Source of the DNA: an uncultured Paracoccaceae bacterium
Lineage (GTDB): Bacteria > Pseudomonadota > Alphaproteobacteria > Rhodobacterales > Rhodobacteraceae
NCBI GenBank assembly: GCA_947500055.1
Contig: CANMQO010000002.1
Coordinates: forward strand, 434,001-498,000
Length of the DNA: 64,000 nucleotides
Direction of reading: 5' to 3'
The translations under genes were made by a program, and so were the position numbers. Below are positions 17,876 through 26,904 of the stretch, piece after piece (positions within the stretch are counted from its first letter, which is position 1; the number at the start of each line of letters is the position of its first letter). The notes below the pieces were generated by a model. That model made no database searches. It worked only from the letters and a program-made list of their open reading frames with translations, and was not told the origin of the DNA.

Positions 17876-18709
17876 TCAATCCCCGGAGGGATCTAAGGTG
17901 GTTTCGGTCGTTCCCAAAACCTCTGCCAACCGGGTCGTGGCACTCCCCGGACGCAGCGGTTTTTGCTGATGATCCGCCGGTGCCCAGCCGGTCAACGAAA
18001 TAATCTCGAACGTGGCCCTGATCCGGCCATCGTCATCACCGAAATTCGCTGCATAGATTGCCGCAGCCTCGGACAGAATGGAACGGCGGGTCGGATGTTT
18101 GATCCGGCCCGTCAGCGCATTCGCCTCGCCCATTTTGCGCAGGTCATGCATCAGGTCAAACGGGGTGGCGTAGCTGGCGGTCAAGGCGGTGCCATCCGCA
18201 ACAGGCAAGGCAAAACCGGCCCTTTGCAGCAGGCCGCCCAGATCACGAATTTCGCCCATCGGTGCGATACGCGGCGACAGGCCACCGACAATGCGCGCCT
18301 CAGCCTCGGCCAGGGTTGCGCGCAGTTCATGCAGGGTCTGCCCCCCCGGGAAACACGCCAGAAACATCCCGTCAGGCTGCAACGCATGACGACACTGGAC
18401 CAGTTGGCCAACCGGATCATTGGCCCAATGCAGGCTCATCATATGCAGGACCAGGTCATGGGTGTCCGGGTGCAGATCAAGGATGTCCTCATCAGGGACA
18501 ATTGTCGCCATCGGGAACATATCCGCCCAGAAATCCGGAAAACCCGTCACAATCGCCATTGATTGAAAGGTTCTGTTAACCTCTCTCAGTCTTTCCTGAA
18601 CCTCATCGGCCGCATGGGCATGCAGAAACAACGCGCCTTGTTCGGCACGGCGGCGGTTTCGGGCCAGTGCGGCCCGGTCGGTCAGTTGCGGCATCGTCAT
18701 GCCGCTCAT
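17876..18709 (-). CDS. BioC/NDUFAF5-like SAM-dependent methyltransferase
   Basis: A 277-residue class I methyltransferase-like protein. The N-terminus (AALARNRRRAEQGALFLHAHAADEV) and the central MMSLHWANDPVGQL with PDGMFLACFPGG match the family containing BioC and mitochondrial NDUFAF5. The usual Gly-rich SAM motif is weak, which is typical of NDUFAF5-type proteins, which hydroxylate an arginine of complex I instead of methylating. Its substrate here is unknown. No biotin genes are nearby, which argues against BioC. Several ATGs are possible (18709, 18700, 18694) and none has a strong ribosome-binding site. It diverges from comF with only 13 bases between starts, so their promoters must overlap the neighbouring coding sequences. 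Confidence 0.75.
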   Translation of the reverse strand: MSGMTMPQLTDRAALARNRRRAEQGALFLHAHAADEVQERLREVNRTFQSMAIVTGFPDFWADMFPMATIVPDEDILDLHPDTHDLVLHMMSLHWANDPVGQLVQCRHALQPDGMFLACFPGGQTLHELRATLAEAEARIVGGLSPRIAPMGEIRDLGGLLQRAGFALPVADGTALTASYATPFDLMHDLRKMGEANALTGRIKHPTRRSILSEAAAIYAANFGDDDGRIRATFEIISLTGWAPADHQQKPLRPGSATTRLAEVLGTTETTLDPSGD

Positions 18710-18722
18710 TTAGGACGCATTC

Positions 18723-19445
18723 ATGCGGTTGCAAAGCATCATTCGGTCCATTTATCCGCCGCAATGCCTGTCCTGCGATGCGCCGACCGAGGCGGAGTTC
18801 GGATTATGCGGCCCTTGCTGGCGCGAAACGAAGTTCATCGGTGGTGCGATCTGCGACACATGCGGCGCGGCGCTACCCGGCGAGGAAACGACGGATATAA
18901 TCCAATGCGATGATTGCATGACCATCGCGCGACCATGGGCGCGGGGGCGGGCAGCCCTGATATATGCGGGGGTTGGCCGGACGCTTGTGCTACGTCTCAA
19001 ACACGGGGACCGGACCGAGCTGGCACGACCTGCTGCACAATGGATGGCGCGGGTTGCAAAGGATTTGGTGAATGAAAACAGCCTGTTAATCCCCGTTCCG
19101 CTACATTGGATACGGCTGGCAAGACGGCGCTATAATCAGGCCGCACTGCTTGTCCATGCACTGGGTGCAGAACTGGACAGGCCGGTTTGCCCCGATGGGC
19201 TATTGCGACCTCGGAAGACCAGACCATTGGAAGGGCACAGCAGGGAGGCCCGGTTCGCCGCACTCGCGGGTGCAATTATGCCCAATCCCAATCGGACTGA
19301 TGTGATCGCTGGAAAATCGATCCTCTTGGTCGATGACGTGATGACATCGGGGGCAACATTGGCCGCCAGCACCGAGGCCGCATTGGCCGCCGGTGCCGCA
19401 GATGTGTCGATTGTTACACTGGCAAGAGTCGTCAAAGACGCTTAA
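18723..19445 (+). CDS. comF: ComF-family phosphoribosyltransferase-like protein
   Basis: A 240-residue protein with a double zinc ribbon: cysteine pairs at about 15/18, 29/32, 44/47 and 62/65. The PRTase-type domain includes IPVPLHW near 123-129, RRRYNQ near 134-139 and the PRPP-binding loop LLVDDVMTSG at 201-210. ComF is needed for DNA uptake in competent bacteria, where it links the uptake machinery with single-stranded DNA handling. No other competence gene is in the window, so a role in transformation is inferred only from family. It is followed after 31 bases by grxC and probably co-transcribed. Confidence 0.88.
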   Translation: MRLQSIIRSIYPPQCLSCDAPTEAEFGLCGPCWRETKFIGGAICDTCGAALPGEETTDIIQCDDCMTIARPWARGRAALIYAGVGRTLVLRLKHGDRTELARPAAQWMARVAKDLVNENSLLIPVPLHWIRLARRRYNQAALLVHALGAELDRPVCPDGLLRPRKTRPLEGHSREARFAALAGAIMPNPNRTDVIAGKSILLVDDVMTSGATLAASTEAALAAGAADVSIVTLARVVKDA

Positions 19446-19476
19446 ATGATCTGCGAACCGACGAAGGACATTTATC

Positions 19477-19734
19477 ATGAGTAGTGTTGAACTTTACACA
19501 AAGCCGACCTGTGGCTTTTGCCTGATGGCCAAACGGCTGCTGTCCAAGAAAGGCGTCAGCTTTAGCGAAGTGAATATTTCCGCCCAGCCTGACAAGCGGG
19601 CCGAGATGGTGCAACGGGCCCAAGGCCGCACGACCGTTCCGCAGATATTCATCAACGGCAACCATGTTGGTGGTTTTGATGATCTTCATGCGCTTCACAA
19701 TAGCGGCAAGCTGGATGCCATGCTGGCCGCATGA
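19477..19734 (+). CDS. grxC: Glutaredoxin 3
   Basis: An 85-residue glutathione-dependent thiol-disulfide oxidoreductase of normal family length. The dithiol active site is C12-G-F-C15, unlike the common CPYC. The glutathione-binding TVP (about 53-55) and GGFDD (about 66-70) are present. Ribosome-binding sequence GAAGGA precedes the ATG. The stop overlaps the start of the downstream amidase in ATGA, so the two are translationally coupled. That coupling makes sense: the neighbour resembles deaminated-glutathione amidase, so both act on glutathione metabolism. Confidence 0.95.
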   Translation: MSSVELYTKPTCGFCLMAKRLLSKKGVSFSEVNISAQPDKRAEMVQRAQGRTTVPQIFINGNHVGGFDDLHALHNSGKLDAMLAA

Positions 19735-20567
19735 AAGCGGCTCTTGTCCAACTGAACGCCTCTGACGATCCAGGTGCAAACCTGCCCGTCACCCGCGACC
19801 TGATCGATCAGGCGGCGCGGCAAGGTGCAGGGTTTGTGCTGACGCCAGAGGTCACAAACTGCGTTTCAAACAGCCGGGCCCATCAGGCAAAAGTGCTGCA
19901 ACATGAAGCGGATGACATCACGCTGGCAGGCTTGCGGACTGCGGCGCGGAAACACGGCATATGGCTGTCGATCGGGTCGCTTGGGCTTAAGACTGACGAT
20001 CCGGACGGCCGCTTTGCAAACCGGTCCTTTCTGATTGATCCCACTGGCGGGATTGTCGCGCGTTATGACAAGATCCACATGTTTGATGTGGCCGTGACAA
20101 AGACGGAAACCTTTCAGGAATCGGCAGGCTACCGGCCCGGCGACCGCGCGGTTGTGGCGGATACCGGGTTCGGGCGCGTCGGGCTCAGCATCTGCTATGA
20201 TATCCGCTTTGCCTATCTTCACCGGGCACTGGCACATGCCGGGGCCGAGGTTTTGCTGATCCCGGCAGCTTTTTCACCGGTGACCGGGGCCGCCCACTGG
20301 GAACCGCTGTTGCGGGCGCGGGCGATCGAAACCGGTTGTTACGTTCTGGCCGCAGCGCAAACCGGGCAGCATGTCGTCAGCACCGGCAAACCGCGTGAAA
20401 CCTATGGGCACAGCATGGCCATTTCGCCCTGGGGCGAGGTTCTGGTGGACATGGGGACACAGCCGGGCATCGCCATGGTTGATCTTGACCCTGCGGAAGT
20501 GTCAAAAAGCCGCAAACGCATCGCGGCATTGACCCATGACCGCGCTTTTGAGGGCCCGGATGTCTGA
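19731..20567 (+). CDS. Nit-family carbon-nitrogen hydrolase (probable deaminated glutathione amidase)
   Basis: A 278-residue nitrilase-superfamily amidase with the complete triad: E40 in TPEV, K114 in YDKIHMFD and nucleophile C155 in SICYDIRF. The SICYDIRF and DKIHMFD patterns match Nit1/NitA enzymes, which hydrolyse deaminated glutathione produced by aminotransferase side reactions. Its coupling to grxC by a 4-base overlap supports a glutathione-related substrate. A different omega-amide substrate is possible. The downstream MarR gene starts inside its last codons. Confidence 0.88.
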   Translation: MKAALVQLNASDDPGANLPVTRDLIDQAARQGAGFVLTPEVTNCVSNSRAHQAKVLQHEADDITLAGLRTAARKHGIWLSIGSLGLKTDDPDGRFANRSFLIDPTGGIVARYDKIHMFDVAVTKTETFQESAGYRPGDRAVVADTGFGRVGLSICYDIRFAYLHRALAHAGAEVLLIPAAFSPVTGAAHWEPLLRARAIETGCYVLAAAQTGQHVVSTGKPRETYGHSMAISPWGEVLVDMGTQPGIAMVDLDPAEVSKSRKRIAALTHDRAFEGPDV

Positions 20568-21003
20568 TACATCGCAAAGTCTGGCTGTTTCGCTGTTCAG
20601 CGAGATACTGATCGTGGACCAACTTGCCCGCGCCTCGGTGGCCAAGGTGTTGCCCAAGGGGATGGAGTTGTCGCATTTCGCAGTGCTGAACCATCTGGCC
20701 CAATCCGGAGAGGAACGGACGCCCGCACAACTGGCCAAGACATTTCACCTGACGCGCGGGGCGATGACAAATACGCTGCATAAGCTGGAATGGGCAGGCT
20801 GGGTGCATATCCGCCCCGACTGGGATGACGCAAGACGCAAACTTGTATCGATCAGCCCATCAGGCCAGTCGGCCCGTGATGCGGCATTGGCCGCGATTGC
20901 GCCGGTCATCGCGGACGTCGTGAACAAGGTCGGCGAGGACAAAGTGCGCACCGCCCTGCCAGTATTGCGGGCACTGCGCCAAAAGTTGAATGGTCTGGCG
21001 TAG
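20560..21003 (+). CDS. MarR-family transcriptional regulator
   Basis: A 147-residue winged-helix regulator. The helix-turn-helix is around TPAQLAKTFHLTRGAMTNTLHKLE, with the wing DDARRKLVSIS. I chose the ATG at 20560, which overlaps the upstream stop and has GAGGG about 7 bases before it. An in-frame start at 20536 would lie deeper in the amidase gene. As last gene of comF-grxC-nit-marR it may regulate this set or an unlinked target. No effector can be read from the sequence. Two strong hairpins follow. Confidence 0.85.
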   Translation: MSDTSQSLAVSLFSEILIVDQLARASVAKVLPKGMELSHFAVLNHLAQSGEERTPAQLAKTFHLTRGAMTNTLHKLEWAGWVHIRPDWDDARRKLVSISPSGQSARDAALAAIAPVIADVVNKVGEDKVRTALPVLRALRQKLNGLA

Positions 21004-21030
21004 GCGCTTTTCCCGAAATGACACGCGGGC

Positions 21031-21054
21031 AAAAAAATCTGTCCAGATTTTTTT
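21031..21054. terminator. Bidirectional terminator, first of a pair
   Basis: A perfect 11-base inverted repeat, AAAAAAATCTG (21031-21041) and CAGATTTTTTT (21044-21054). The A and T tracts let it work on both strands, for the MarR gene (+) and for ubiG (-). Confidence 0.75.
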
Positions 21055-21089
21055 CAGACGCGACCCGTCATACCAATATGCGTGACGCC

Positions 21090-21115
21090 GAAAAATCTGC
21101 GGACGCAGATTTTTC
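21090..21115. terminator. Bidirectional terminator, second of a pair
   Basis: GAAAAATCTGC (21090-21100) and GCAGATTTTTC (21105-21115) form a perfect 11-base stem with a GGAC loop. It shares the core AAAAATCTG/CAGATTTTT with the hairpin at 21031 and lies 41 bases before the ubiG stop in the convergent gap. Confidence 0.75.
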
Positions 21116-21155
21116 CTGCCATGCGTCTGATTGCCTGGGTTGCGTTCGGTAGGGA

Positions 21156-21905
21156 TCAGGCTGGTTTCGTTGCAGCAGTGACATAGTTCACCGAAAGATC
21201 GCGGTCCGAAATTGACCATGTGAACCGCGCAAAATTGAACACGAAGCCCTTGCGATCCACCGGTGTCATTCCGGCCTTTTCCAACAGGGAAAACAATTCA
21301 TCCGGGGTGATGAATTTCGACCACTCATGCGTCCCCTTTGGCAGCCAGCGCATCACCCATTCGGCCCCGACAATCGCCATGGCAAAGGATTTGGGATTTC
21401 GGTTGATGGTCGAACAGATATGGATGCCCCCCGGTTTCAGCAGCGCATGGCATGCATTCAGATAGGCCTGCGGGTCAGCCACATGTTCGATGACTTCCAT
21501 GTTCAAAACCGCATCAAACTGTTCGCCAGCCTCGGCCAGGGCCTCTGCGGTGATATGGCGGTAGTCGATCTGCAGCCCGGATTGCTCCGCATGGACGCGG
21601 GCCACCGGGATATTCCGCTCGGCGGCATCGGCCCCCACAATCGTGGCGCCCAATCGGGCCATGGGTTCACATAACAAACCACCACCACAGCCTATATCAA
21701 GGATGCGCAACCCTTCAAACGGGGCGGGCCCGGCCAGATCGCGACCAAACTCGGCCGCGATCTGGGATGTGATGTAATCCAGGCGCACCGGGTTCATCAT
21801 GTGAAGCGGCTTGAACTTACCCTCCAGATCCCACCATTCAGCTGCAATTGCCTCAAATTTGGCGATCTCTGATGGGTCGACGGTATTGGTGGCCGTTGCG
21901 GACAT
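21156..21905 (-). CDS. ubiG: Ubiquinone biosynthesis O-methyltransferase
   Basis: A 249-residue class I methyltransferase performing the two O-methylations in ubiquinone synthesis, using SAM at the inner membrane face. The SAM motif LDIGCGGG is at 69-76, the second motif EVIEHV is near residue 138, and the hallmark [12 protein letters not shown] lies near 190-205. The start region [14 protein letters not shown] is also typical of UbiG. The start lies inside a head-to-head overlap zone with the peptidase gene: the start I use for the latter is at 21959, leaving a 53-base divergent gap. Confidence 0.95.
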   Translation of the reverse strand: MSATATNTVDPSEIAKFEAIAAEWWDLEGKFKPLHMMNPVRLDYITSQIAAEFGRDLAGPAPFEGLRILDIGCGGGLLCEPMARLGATIVGADAAERNIPVARVHAEQSGLQIDYRHITAEALAEAGEQFDAVLNMEVIEHVADPQAYLNACHALLKPGGIHICSTINRNPKSFAMAIVGAEWVMRWLPKGTHEWSKFITPDELFSLLEKAGMTPVDRKGFVFNFARFTWSISDRDLSVNYVTAATKPA

Positions 21906-21958
21906 TTTTGGGGCTCCGGATGATGGTCAGGCGTCTTATTACGCGATATAGGACGCAT

Positions 21959-22954
21959 ATGGATAAAGTCGTAGGACAAAAGCGCGCAGGCGCGCATCTT
22001 TATCAGCCGATTGACCCCTTCGATCAGCAAATGATCGAAGTCGGTGATGGGCACCGGATTTACGTCGAACAATGCGGCAATCCTGATGGGGTGCCGGTTG
22101 TTGTTCTGCATGGCGGGCCCGGCGGCGGATGCAGCCCGGCGATGCGGCGGTATTTCGATCCGAACATCTTTCGCATCGTGCTGTTTGATCAGCGTGGCTG
22201 CGGCCGATCGCGGCCACATGCAAGCGTTGAGGCGAACACGACCTGGCATCTGGTCGCGGATATCGAACGGATCAGGACGACCCTGCAAATCGACCGCTGG
22301 ATCGTATTTGGCGGCAGCTGGGGCGCCACGCTTGCCCTGATCTATGCGCAGGCCCACCCGGACCATGTTGCCGCATTGACCCTGCGTGGCGTCTTCCTGA
22401 TGACAAAGCCTGAGCTGGATTGGTTCTATGGTGGTGGCGCAGGGAAATTCTGGCCGGATCTGTGGGACAGGTTTGCCAGCCTGATCCCATCAGACGAACA
22501 AGACAACCTGATCGGTGCCTATCACCGGCGACTGTTTTCCGGCGATCTACCGCTGGAAACCCGATATGCGCGGGCTTGGGCGTCATGGGAAAATGCGCTG
22601 GCTTCCATCGACAGTGACGGGATCACCGGGGAGAGTCCGGCAGATTACGCGCGCGCTTTTGCGCGGCTCGAGAACCACTATTTCTACAATAACGGGTTCC
22701 TGACCGAGGAGCAGCAGATCCTGCATCCCGACCGGATGGCCAGGATCGCGCAGATCCCCGGTGTTATCGTGCAGGGACGCTATGATATGATCTGCCCGCC
22801 GGTTTCGGCCCATAAACTGGCCCAGGCCTGGCCCAAGTCACGGCTGACTTTCGTGGGTCGGGCCGGACATGCTTTGTCAGAACCAGGCATAAGCGCAGAA
22901 CTGGTGCGGACCATGGATCTGATGGGCGCCCAAAGGCGCGTTCTTGGGCTGTAA
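21959..22954 (+). CDS. pip: Prolyl iminopeptidase (alpha/beta hydrolase)
   Basis: Removes N-terminal proline from peptides in the cytoplasm. The 331-residue product shows the oxyanion-hole motif HGGPGGG at 51-57, FDQRGCGRS at 76-84 and the nucleophile S120 in GGSWGAT. A GRYDMICPP segment and a GRAGHALSEPG segment near the C-terminus supply the probable Asp and His. I chose the ATG at 21959, which gives the family length and avoids overlap with ubiG; an open frame continues back to 21848. It is followed by a peptide-type ABC importer on the same strand, and import plus trimming of proline peptides would fit together. Confidence 0.9.
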   Translation: MDKVVGQKRAGAHLYQPIDPFDQQMIEVGDGHRIYVEQCGNPDGVPVVVLHGGPGGGCSPAMRRYFDPNIFRIVLFDQRGCGRSRPHASVEANTTWHLVADIERIRTTLQIDRWIVFGGSWGATLALIYAQAHPDHVAALTLRGVFLMTKPELDWFYGGGAGKFWPDLWDRFASLIPSDEQDNLIGAYHRRLFSGDLPLETRYARAWASWENALASIDSDGITGESPADYARAFARLENHYFYNNGFLTEEQQILHPDRMARIAQIPGVIVQGRYDMICPPVSAHKLAQAWPKSRLTFVGRAGHALSEPGISAELVRTMDLMGAQRRVLGL

Positions 22955-23036
22955 AGCGGTTTTCGGGGAACGCTTTAGGGTTTACAGACGAAAACCTGCC
23001 GTTAAGGTTCACGTAACAAACGGGGAATCCAGACAT

Positions 23037-24029
23037 TTGGGCAACGTCCTGACGATCATCCTACAGCGCTTGGCACTTGGCGCGCTGACTCTGCTTATCG
23101 TTTCTATCGTGATTTTCGTGGCGGTAAATCTGCTGCCGGGGGACTTTGCGCAGAACATTCTGGGGCAAGGGGCAACACCCGACGCAGTTGCATCGATTCG
23201 GCGCGATCTTGGCTTGGATCAGCCGCCACTGACCCGCTATTTTGATTGGCTGGGCGGTGTTCTGCAGGGTGACCTGGGGACAAGTTTTGCGCAGGCGAAC
23301 TTTGCCAGCTTTACCGGTACGGACTCAGGCGCCACGACCGTGGCCGCACAAATCGCGCCGCGGTTTGCCAACACCATGTTCCTTGCGATGGTCACGGCCA
23401 TCATCGCGGTGCCCCTGTCGATCACCCTGGGTGTGTTGGCCGCACTTTATCGCAATTCGGTGTTTGATCGGGCGGCGAATATCACCACTCTGTCGTCAAT
23501 CTCGAGCCCGGAATTCTTTCTTGCCTATATCCTGATCCTGTTTCTGGCGGTGCTGAACCCGATCCTGCCATCGCTGTCGAATATCTATGAAGGTATGGCG
23601 TTCAGCGAGCGGTTGCAGAAATCCCTGCTACCGGCACTGACGCTCACGCTGGTGGTGACTGCGCATATGATGCGGATGACCCGCGCGGCGATCATCAATC
23701 TGCTGGCATCCCCTTACATCGAAATGGCTCGGCTGAAGGGTCTGTCGCCGATGCGCGTCATCGTCAAACACGCCCTGCCCAACGCTCTGGCCCCGATCAT
23801 CAACGTCATCGCACTAAACCTTGCTTATCTGATCACCGGCGTTGTCGTGGTCGAGGTGGTGTTCGTCTATCCGGGCATTGGTCAGCTATTCGTCGATAGC
23901 GTAAAAATCCGCGACATTCCCGTTGTGCAGGCCTGCTGCCTGATCTTTGCAACGGCATATATCCTGTTGAACCTGACGGCCGACATCATGTCGATCCTGT
24001 CCAACCCACGGCTGAGGCATCCGAAATGA
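23037..24029 (+). CDS. ABC transporter permease, DppB/OppB type
   Basis: A 330-residue inner-membrane permease. A first transmembrane helix (about residues 9-30) precedes the motif LLPGDFAQNILGQGATPDAV, then five more helices. The cytoplasmic coupling-loop motif EMARLKGLSPMRVIVKHALPNAL is close to the C-terminus. There is no suitable ATG. I chose TTG at 23037, which follows GGGGA by about 10 bases and gives a normal N-terminus. An in-frame TTG at 22944, inside the previous gene, would add 31 unlikely residues. It overlaps the next permease by ATGA. By family it imports peptides or related solutes. Confidence 0.85.
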   Translation: MGNVLTIILQRLALGALTLLIVSIVIFVAVNLLPGDFAQNILGQGATPDAVASIRRDLGLDQPPLTRYFDWLGGVLQGDLGTSFAQANFASFTGTDSGATTVAAQIAPRFANTMFLAMVTAIIAVPLSITLGVLAALYRNSVFDRAANITTLSSISSPEFFLAYILILFLAVLNPILPSLSNIYEGMAFSERLQKSLLPALTLTLVVTAHMMRMTRAAIINLLASPYIEMARLKGLSPMRVIVKHALPNALAPIINVIALNLAYLITGVVVVEVVFVYPGIGQLFVDSVKIRDIPVVQACCLIFATAYILLNLTADIMSILSNPRLRHPK

Positions 24030-25204
24030 TCTGGTTTGTTGCAGCACTTCTGGGAATGGCCGCCATTGCATGGGTGTTCCGGTTCGCGGGCCAAACAGTC
24101 ACCGGCAACGCGCCGAGGTTCCGCGATATGCCTTATGGCGTGGCTTATGGCTATGTTCTGGGCACGGTTGTGGTGCTTTGGCTGGCATGGGCCTACATGC
24201 AAGGCCGTAGCGAAGACACCGCAATCGCCAACAAGTTCTTCTTCCTGCGCATCGCCATTGAAGGGTTTATCATCTTTGCCATCGCGGCATGGCTGTTCCG
24301 CATTCTGGGCCGCACCGTCGGCACCGCATGGAGCCGCAAGATGTTCCGCTCCATGCCGCTGACCGCGTCTTTCGGCATCCTGACGATCCTGATTTATGCG
24401 GTGTTAACTGTTTTTTCTGGTTTGATCGCGCCACATGGGCAGGAAGAAATACTTCAGGGTGTTGCTGCTAATGTACCCGCTGGTACAGACCCTAATTATC
24501 CCTTTGGAACTGATCAAATCGGCCGCGATATGCTTAGCAGGTTGATTTATGGCGCACAGAACACTGTTGGTATTGCTTTTCTGACAACCGTGCTTGCATT
24601 CCTCCTAGGCGGAACACTCGGCTTCACCGCCGCTGTTTTCGGTGGCTGGCTGGACCAAATTCTATCTCGTGCGGTTGACGTATTGATGGCGATCCCATCG
24701 CTGATCTTTGCATTGCTGCTAATGACGATTGCAAGCGTTTGGGCACCTCAATTGGGTATCCCGCTGACTGTATTTATGATTCTGATCATAGCTATAATTG
24801 ACAGCACACGTGTCTTTCGTCTTACCCGCGCGGTTGGCCAAACGATTGTTGTGATGGACTACATAGAAGCGGCTAAACTTCGTGGTGAAGGTCATGGATA
24901 TCTGGTTTTCAAAGAAATCCTGCCAAACGCCACTGCGCCACTGCTTGCTGAATTTGGGCTGCGGTTCTGTTTTGTTTTCCTGACAATTGCGGCGCTCTCT
25001 TTCTTGGGCGTAGGTATCCAGCCGCCGTTAGCAGACTGGGGGACGATGGTACGCGATCTGGGAAATTTGATAGCTTTCGCTGAATATGCACCTCTAGCAG
25101 CATCGGTGCCACTGCTTGCTGCCGGGGCCATCGCGCTTCTGACCGTTGCGGTGAATTTCGTGGTCGACTGGATGCTGCATAAATCCTCGGGGCTGAAAGA
25201 ATGA
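24026..25204 (+). CDS. ABC transporter permease, DppC/OppC type, with mosaic composition
   Basis: A 392-residue inner-membrane permease, about 90 residues longer than usual because of an extra N-terminal region with three predicted helices (about 1-20, 40-60, 72-95). The standard domain follows: SMPLTASFGILTILIYAVL, FGTDQIGRDMLSRLIYGAQ and the coupling loop EAAKLRGEGHGYLVFKEILP. It overlaps both neighbours by ATGA, so translation is coupled. From about 24,400 to 25,110 codon choice and base composition change sharply: seven hand-counted lines average about 49% GC against 60-67% in flanking lines. The reading frame is intact, which suggests gene conversion from a lower-GC relative. Confidence 0.88.
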   Translation: MIWFVAALLGMAAIAWVFRFAGQTVTGNAPRFRDMPYGVAYGYVLGTVVVLWLAWAYMQGRSEDTAIANKFFFLRIAIEGFIIFAIAAWLFRILGRTVGTAWSRKMFRSMPLTASFGILTILIYAVLTVFSGLIAPHGQEEILQGVAANVPAGTDPNYPFGTDQIGRDMLSRLIYGAQNTVGIAFLTTVLAFLLGGTLGFTAAVFGGWLDQILSRAVDVLMAIPSLIFALLLMTIASVWAPQLGIPLTVFMILIIAIIDSTRVFRLTRAVGQTIVVMDYIEAAKLRGEGHGYLVFKEILPNATAPLLAEFGLRFCFVFLTIAALSFLGVGIQPPLADWGTMVRDLGNLIAFAEYAPLAASVPLLAAGAIALLTVAVNFVVDWMLHKSSGLKE

Positions 25205-26850
25205 GCGAAGAACCACTTGTCAAAATCCGTGGGATCAAGCTCGAAGGGCGCAGCGACGAAACCTGGAGCCCGATCATCAATGGCGTCGACCTGACACTTG
25301 CCCGGGGCGAGGTGTTGGGGCTGATCGGCGAATCCGGCGCTGGCAAATCTACGCTTGGTCTGGCCGCCATGGGGTATACCCGCGACGGGGTGCGGATCAG
25401 CGAAGGCACAGTAGAATTTGACGGGATCGACCTGCTGAGTGCCTCTGCCGCAACCAAACGCGACCTGTTGGGCAAACGCATTGCCTATGTGGCGCAGTCA
25501 GCCGCCGCCAGCTTTAACCCCGCCCACAAGCTGATCGACCAGCATATCGAAGGGCCAGTGCAACACGGGGTCAACGACCGCAGCGCCAGTGAAGAAGACG
25601 GAATAGAGCTTTACCGCAAACTTCGCCTGCCCAACCCCGAGGAAATCGGGTTTCGCTATCCACATCAGGTGTCGGGCGGACAATTGCAGCGCGCAATGAC
25701 GGCAATGGCCATGTCGTGCAGGCCTGATCTGATCATCTTTGACGAACCGACAACAGCGCTGGACGTCACCACCCAGATCGAGGTTTTGGCGTCGATCCGC
25801 GACATCGTGGAACAATACAACACGGCCGCGATATACATCACGCATGATCTGGCGGTCGTGGCGCAGATGGCGGACCGGATCAAGGTTCTGTTGAAAGGTG
25901 ACGAGGTCGAAACCGCCGACACGCGGACCATGCTTTCGGCACCGACGCAGGAATACACCAAATCGCTCTGGGCGGTGCGCAGTTTCGAACGGCCGCAAAA
26001 GCCTGCCGTCGCTACCGGGGCAGTCCCCGTGATCAGTGTCCAGAATGTCGATGCGGCCTATGGCAAAGTGCCGGTGCTCTATGATGTCAGCTTTGACATG
26101 CATAGCGGGCGAACCGTCGCCGTTGTGGGCGAAAGCGGGTCAGGTAAATCAACCACGGCACGGTGTATCACCGGGCTTTTGCCGCCGACCGCAGGACAGA
26201 TCATGCTGGATGGTGAAGCGCTGCCACCTGATTATCGCAAGCGCAGCAAAGACCAGCTGCGGCAGGTCCAGATGATCTATCAGATGGCCGATACGGCCCT
26301 CAACCCGCGTATGTCGATCGGGCAGATTATCGCGCGTCCCGTCCAATTCTATCTGGGGCTGACCGGGGCGGAAAAGCGCAAGCGGGTCGATGCGCTTCTG
26401 GAGCAGATCGAACTGGAACCAACGGAATATTACAACCGACTGCCATCCGAACTGTCTGGCGGTCAGAAGCAGCGGATCGGGATCGCAAGGGCGCTGGCAG
26501 CAGAACCGAAATTCATCATCTGTGATGAGGTGACATCAGCGCTCGACCAACTTGTGGCGGAAGGTATTCTGCGACTATTGGCGCGATTGCAGGATCAACT
26601 GTCGCTTTCTTATATGTTCATCACGCACGACCTTGCGACGGTGAAAGCCATCGCAGACGAGGTGGTTGTGATGAAGGATGGACGTGTGATCGAACAGGGC
26701 CAGAAGGACGAAATGTTCCGGCCACCGCATCACGCCTATACCGATCTGCTTTTGTCATCGGTGCCGGAAATGGATCCGGACTGGCTGACAAATCTGCTCG
26801 CGGAACGCGGGGTTGATAACATCGGCGATGCAGCAGTTGATAAGATGTAA
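25201..26850 (+). CDS. ABC transporter ATPase, two nucleotide-binding domains fused (DppD-DppF type)
   Basis: A 549-residue protein powering the importer. Domain 1 (about 1-260) has Walker A GESGAGKST at 43-51, a signature SGGQLQRA near 158 and Walker B LIIFDEPTT. Domain 2 (about 275-540) has GESGSGKST near 310, SGGQKQRI near 419 and FIICDEVTS. Peptide importers usually encode these halves as separate genes; single-chain fusions are known in proteobacterial peptide and microcin C-type systems. Both sites look complete, so both should hydrolyse ATP. In domain 2 the Walker B neighbour is DEVTS, a common variant. It overlaps the permease gene by ATGA; a small hairpin separates it from the binding-protein gene. 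Confidence 0.92.
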   Translation: MSEEPLVKIRGIKLEGRSDETWSPIINGVDLTLARGEVLGLIGESGAGKSTLGLAAMGYTRDGVRISEGTVEFDGIDLLSASAATKRDLLGKRIAYVAQSAAASFNPAHKLIDQHIEGPVQHGVNDRSASEEDGIELYRKLRLPNPEEIGFRYPHQVSGGQLQRAMTAMAMSCRPDLIIFDEPTTALDVTTQIEVLASIRDIVEQYNTAAIYITHDLAVVAQMADRIKVLLKGDEVETADTRTMLSAPTQEYTKSLWAVRSFERPQKPAVATGAVPVISVQNVDAAYGKVPVLYDVSFDMHSGRTVAVVGESGSGKSTTARCITGLLPPTAGQIMLDGEALPPDYRKRSKDQLRQVQMIYQMADTALNPRMSIGQIIARPVQFYLGLTGAEKRKRVDALLEQIELEPTEYYNRLPSELSGGQKQRIGIARALAAEPKFIICDEVTSALDQLVAEGILRLLARLQDQLSLSYMFITHDLATVKAIADEVVVMKDGRVIEQGQKDEMFRPPHHAYTDLLLSSVPEMDPDWLTNLLAERGVDNIGDAAVDKM

Positions 26851-26861
26851 ACCGAATCAAA

Positions 26862-26877
26862 CGACGCAACAGCGTCG
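26862..26877 (+). other. Intercistronic hairpin before the binding-protein gene
   Basis: CGACGC-AACA-GCGTCG is a perfect 6-base stem with no T tract. It lies between the ATPase and binding-protein genes. Hairpins here often stabilise the downstream mRNA so that more binding protein than membrane subunit is made; that role is inferred from position. Confidence 0.4.
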
Positions 26878-26904
26878 CACGAATGAAACAGGGAGAAACT
26901 CAAC

